Below are positions 21,893 through 23,623 of a DNA stretch of 23,623 nt, piece after piece. The notes beneath the pieces are model-generated. The model saw only the letters and a list, made by a program, of their open reading frames with translations. It had not been told where the DNA came from and made no database searches. Source of the DNA: a virus; IMG/VR virus record IMGVR_UViG_3300024520_002545, positions 1 through 23,623 of that record; one strand, 5' to 3'. A program made the position numbers and the translations under genes. Numbering within the stretch: position 1 is the stretch's first letter; the number at the start of each line of letters is the position of its first letter.

Positions 21893-23265
21893 TTATACGA
21901 AAGCCTTTTGCCGCCATCTAATCCACTTCATGCAATCTTTGTGGTTGATTGCGTATCTAAGACAATCGAGGTGGTCAGCGTGTTGGTGTACGTCCTTACG
22001 GTTGCTCTTTACAATTCCACCCTCTCCATTAGCTTCAACGAATCGCATATCACGTATTAGGTTCTCACATCTTGGGTCAATCCTAAAATCTATCTTATCC
22101 TTTCCTTCGCCTGAATGGTAAAGAACATAGTTCAAATCATTACGACTGTTAACGTGTCTAGGGTTGCCGCTTGTCTGTATTTGTTTCGGCTTAATCTGCA
22201 ACTCCCTTCTTATCTGCTCGAAGTTACTAGCATGGTCTGCTTGGCTCATTTCGCGCTTGTTACCGTTGTAATCACCTGTTATAACACACCTCCACATATC
22301 AGCAGGGGTGAACTTCCTTTTAATCTCACCAACTGCCTTACCAATCGTTCCAGCTTTTATAGTAGCTTCATCGAATACCCATAAATGCCAACCTTCACTA
22401 TCTTGGTACACCTGATAGAATATGAACCCAAACGGGTCAATGTTAAAGTCCATTGAGATGTACAACGGGTATTCCTTCTTATGCCAACATGACTTGATAT
22501 GTGTTTCATCATCCCAATCATTAGCAAATCTATTACCTACTTCGATAACCTCCCAATCACCCTCAACAAAACGTTGATACTGCAATGGTGGTAGGTTGCG
22601 TTTAAGCCCTTCAATGTACTTGTCAGGCAAGAAAGGGTTATCTGTAATCTTTGCTTGAATGTACGCCCATGATTCAGGTAGTGTACCATCCATGAACCTA
22701 TCGTAAAACAACTCCTTAACCCAATTATGAGTAGGGTTACAAGTAGCGAAGATTATACTAGGCACATCATGTCCAGCCTTTAACCAAGTTCCAGTACGTT
22801 CAATCAACTTGTCAAACGTTGCTCTTTGAAGTTCGTTTATTTCTTCAGCACCTGCACCGTTGATTTCAAGCCCTCTAAAGCGGTTTAGTTCCTTATCAGT
22901 ATCAAATGATTCAGCCATGAATATAATCTGACTGTCATTCTTAAAAGTAACCGTGTACGTGTCTCTATTGAAGTCCTTAACGAATGATTGTAACCCTTCG
23001 GATAGTAACGCCTGAAAGGAGACTAGCGTAGTTCGTTTGAGCGTTGGTAATGACTCACGAACTATTACCCAACGTGAACCAGCGTACTCAGAACATAAGT
23101 ACGTGAATAGCGTTAGTAACGCAACTGTTTTTCCACCTCGATATTTCGCCCCCTCTACCTAGATAGAAGGGGCTAAAGCCGTATAGCACCACCGTAGAGA
23201 ATAACGTCTTTCTCTCCAGATAGTGCTAACTCAAACGCTTCACTTTGCTTCGGGCTTAGTTCCAT
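21893..23265 (-). CDS. terL: Large terminase subunit, reading frame split by a 41-nt hairpin insertion
   Basis: ATG 23265 encodes MELSPKQSEAF and on to LYGGAIR (29 codons), then Leu and TAG (23175-23173). The frame resumes at CGA 23140 as R-GGKTVALL and runs to 21893. Without the 41 nt the protein has 443 residues, the normal length. In that numbering, the P-loop RGGKT is about residues 29-33, the acidic pair after LEINGAGAEE about 127-128 (Walker B), FATCNPT about 159-165, and nuclease acids D259 (SMDFN), D318 (TGDYNGN) and D417/D420 (DHLD). It packages and cuts DNA. ATG 22918 would start within the ATPase and lack the P-loop. The start overlaps the small terminase gene by 26 nt. Confidence 0.85.
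23141..23181 (-). other. 41-nt hairpin insertion in the terminase P-loop (candidate bypass element)
   Basis: On the minus strand, CGG (23181-23179), CTT and TAG are followed by a hairpin, and translation would restart at CGA (23140-23138). Bases 23177-23144 form the stem: TTT-A-GCCCC-T-TCTA pairs with TAGA-G-GGGGC-G-AAA (12 Watson-Crick pairs, one U·G, one A·G mismatch). A further U·G closes a CUAG tetraloop. The stop codon lies in the 5' arm. The two flanking Arg codons, CGG and CGA, could be read by the same tRNA. Confidence 0.75.
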
Positions 23266-23527
23266 TAATTTTCAATATAAACGGCTCATCGTTAGTTGTG
23301 ATTTCTGTCTTTTGTTTAGGTAATCCCCAATCGTAAGACATTAGCAATTTTGCGGCTGCTAGTTGGTCTGATTCCTTTTCGCCATTTCGCATGATGTTAA
23401 CGACCTTTGTAATCGTTTCTTCACGATATGGTGAAAGCATATCTCTAAGTCTATCCTCGTCTGCCTTTGGCTTCCTTCCAGCCTTTCCTTTAGTGGAATG
23501 ACCACCGTTATTTCTCCGTCCGTCCAA
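23240..23527 (-). CDS. terS: Small terminase subunit
   Basis: A 95-residue basic protein that starts at TTG 23527, as the codon before it is TAA and no ATG is near. The N-terminus is Gly/Lys/Arg-rich (STKGKAGRKPKADEDRLRDM), then helices (REETITKVVNIMRNGEKESD and on) and a C-terminal tail with GLPKQKTEITTNDEP. Small Bacteroidota phage terminases share this GRKPKAD-helices-GKPKQ layout. It recognises phage DNA and loads it on the large subunit, whose gene overlaps its last 26 nt. Confidence 0.75.
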   Translation of the reverse strand: MDGRRNNGGHSTKGKAGRKPKADEDRLRDMLSPYREETITKVVNIMRNGEKESDQLAAAKLLMSYDWGLPKQKTEITTNDEPFILKINGTKPEAK

Positions 23528-23546
23528 TTAATTTAGTATTGATTAT

Positions 23547-23621
23547 TTAATTGTTCTCAAAGATACGGTTTCTATAATTGACAACTACCGCTATCAAACT
23601 AACGTTTTCATAGCGAGGTGT
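23547..23621 (-). CDS. Possible C-terminal end of an upstream gene
   Basis: The minus frame from 23621 is open for 24 codons (ends NYRNRIFENN) and stops at TAA 23547. If real, it is the end of a gene that lies outside the window and overlaps the terminase promoter. A short open frame of this size is also expected by chance. Confidence 0.25.
   Translation of the reverse strand, partial: TPRYENVSLIAVVVNYRNRIFENN
23558..23565 (-). promoter_or_regulatory. Bacteroidota-type promoter for the terminase operon (-7 box TATCTTTG)
   Basis: TATCTTTG is preceded by a TTG 16 nt upstream (in GTAGTTGTC), slightly short of the usual spacing. It lies 31 nt before the small terminase start and would drive the long leftward operon ending at 11623-11648. 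Confidence 0.65.
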
Positions 23622-23623
23622 TA

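Noticed and set aside
23141-23181. Group I/II intron or intein as the terminase insertion
   Set aside because: At 41 nt it is far too short for a self-splicing intron, and with an internal stop and a frame change it cannot be an intein. A remnant remains possible.
22918-23265. Treating ATG 22918 as the true start of the large terminase
   Set aside because: The same frame is open and homologous-looking back to CGA 23140 and includes GGKT. A start at 22918 would remove the P-loop and first ATPase strands.
1-23623. CRISPR array, tRNA, rRNA or insertion sequence
   Set aside because: No regularly spaced direct repeats, no tRNA-like cloverleaf or rRNA sequence, and no transposase-like ORF with terminal repeats were seen on either strand.

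Overview
This window looks like part of a tailed double-stranded DNA phage or prophage of the phylum Bacteroidota, probably from a flavobacterium-like host. Three things support this. The DNA is AT-rich. Gene starts lack Shine-Dalgarno sequences and are instead linked by ATGA and TAATG overlaps. The recognisable promoters carry the Bacteroidota -7 box TAnnTTTG, here always TATCTTTG. All genes but one small + strand ORF run leftward, so the text below follows the minus strand from right to left.

Right end, packaging (23.6-21.9 kb): a promoter, the small terminase (TTG start) and the large terminase. The large terminase is the main surprise. Its P-loop is interrupted by a 41-nt insertion that is almost entirely one hairpin and brings in a stop codon. 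Removing the 41 nt restores a normal 443-residue terminase. Candidate explanations are translational bypassing (as in phage T4 gene 60), a recent disruption, or a sequence error.

Tail region (21.9-13.0 kb): four small proteins, then a tail-chaperone-like pair in which the second frame is -1 to the first and opens at a T9 run. Next come the tape measure protein, a 640-residue tail/baseplate protein, a 533-residue carbohydrate-binding-like tail protein, a 179-residue structural protein, and a membrane coiled-coil protein followed by a lipoprotein (possible spanin pair).

Sugar genes and tail tube (13.0-9.0 kb): a glycosyltransferase and an LpxA-like hexapeptide acyltransferase; a lone + strand 40-residue ORF; the probable major tail tube gene in its own promoter-leader-gene-terminator cassette; then an AP2-like protein, a MazG-like mini-protein and two more glycosyltransferases.

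Head region (9.0 kb to the left edge): an acidic HeH/SAP-ended protein, a scaffold, the major capsid gene in a second promoter-leader-gene-terminator cassette, two or three connector/neck proteins, a 15-residue CxC micro-ORF, the portal, a Mu F-like minor head protein, and a very large virion protein cut by the window edge. Head genes follow tail genes, the reverse of the usual terminase-portal-capsid-tail order.

The second surprise is regulatory. The capsid and tail-tube mRNAs each carry a 34-nt leader segment that folds as the same H-type pseudoknot, with identical stem and loop sizes but different paired bases. Each lies 24-25 nt before the start codon. Both cassettes also share a terminator hairpin whose U-tract runs straight into the promoter box. 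The likely outcome is separate, strong and possibly autoregulated expression of the two most abundant virion proteins.
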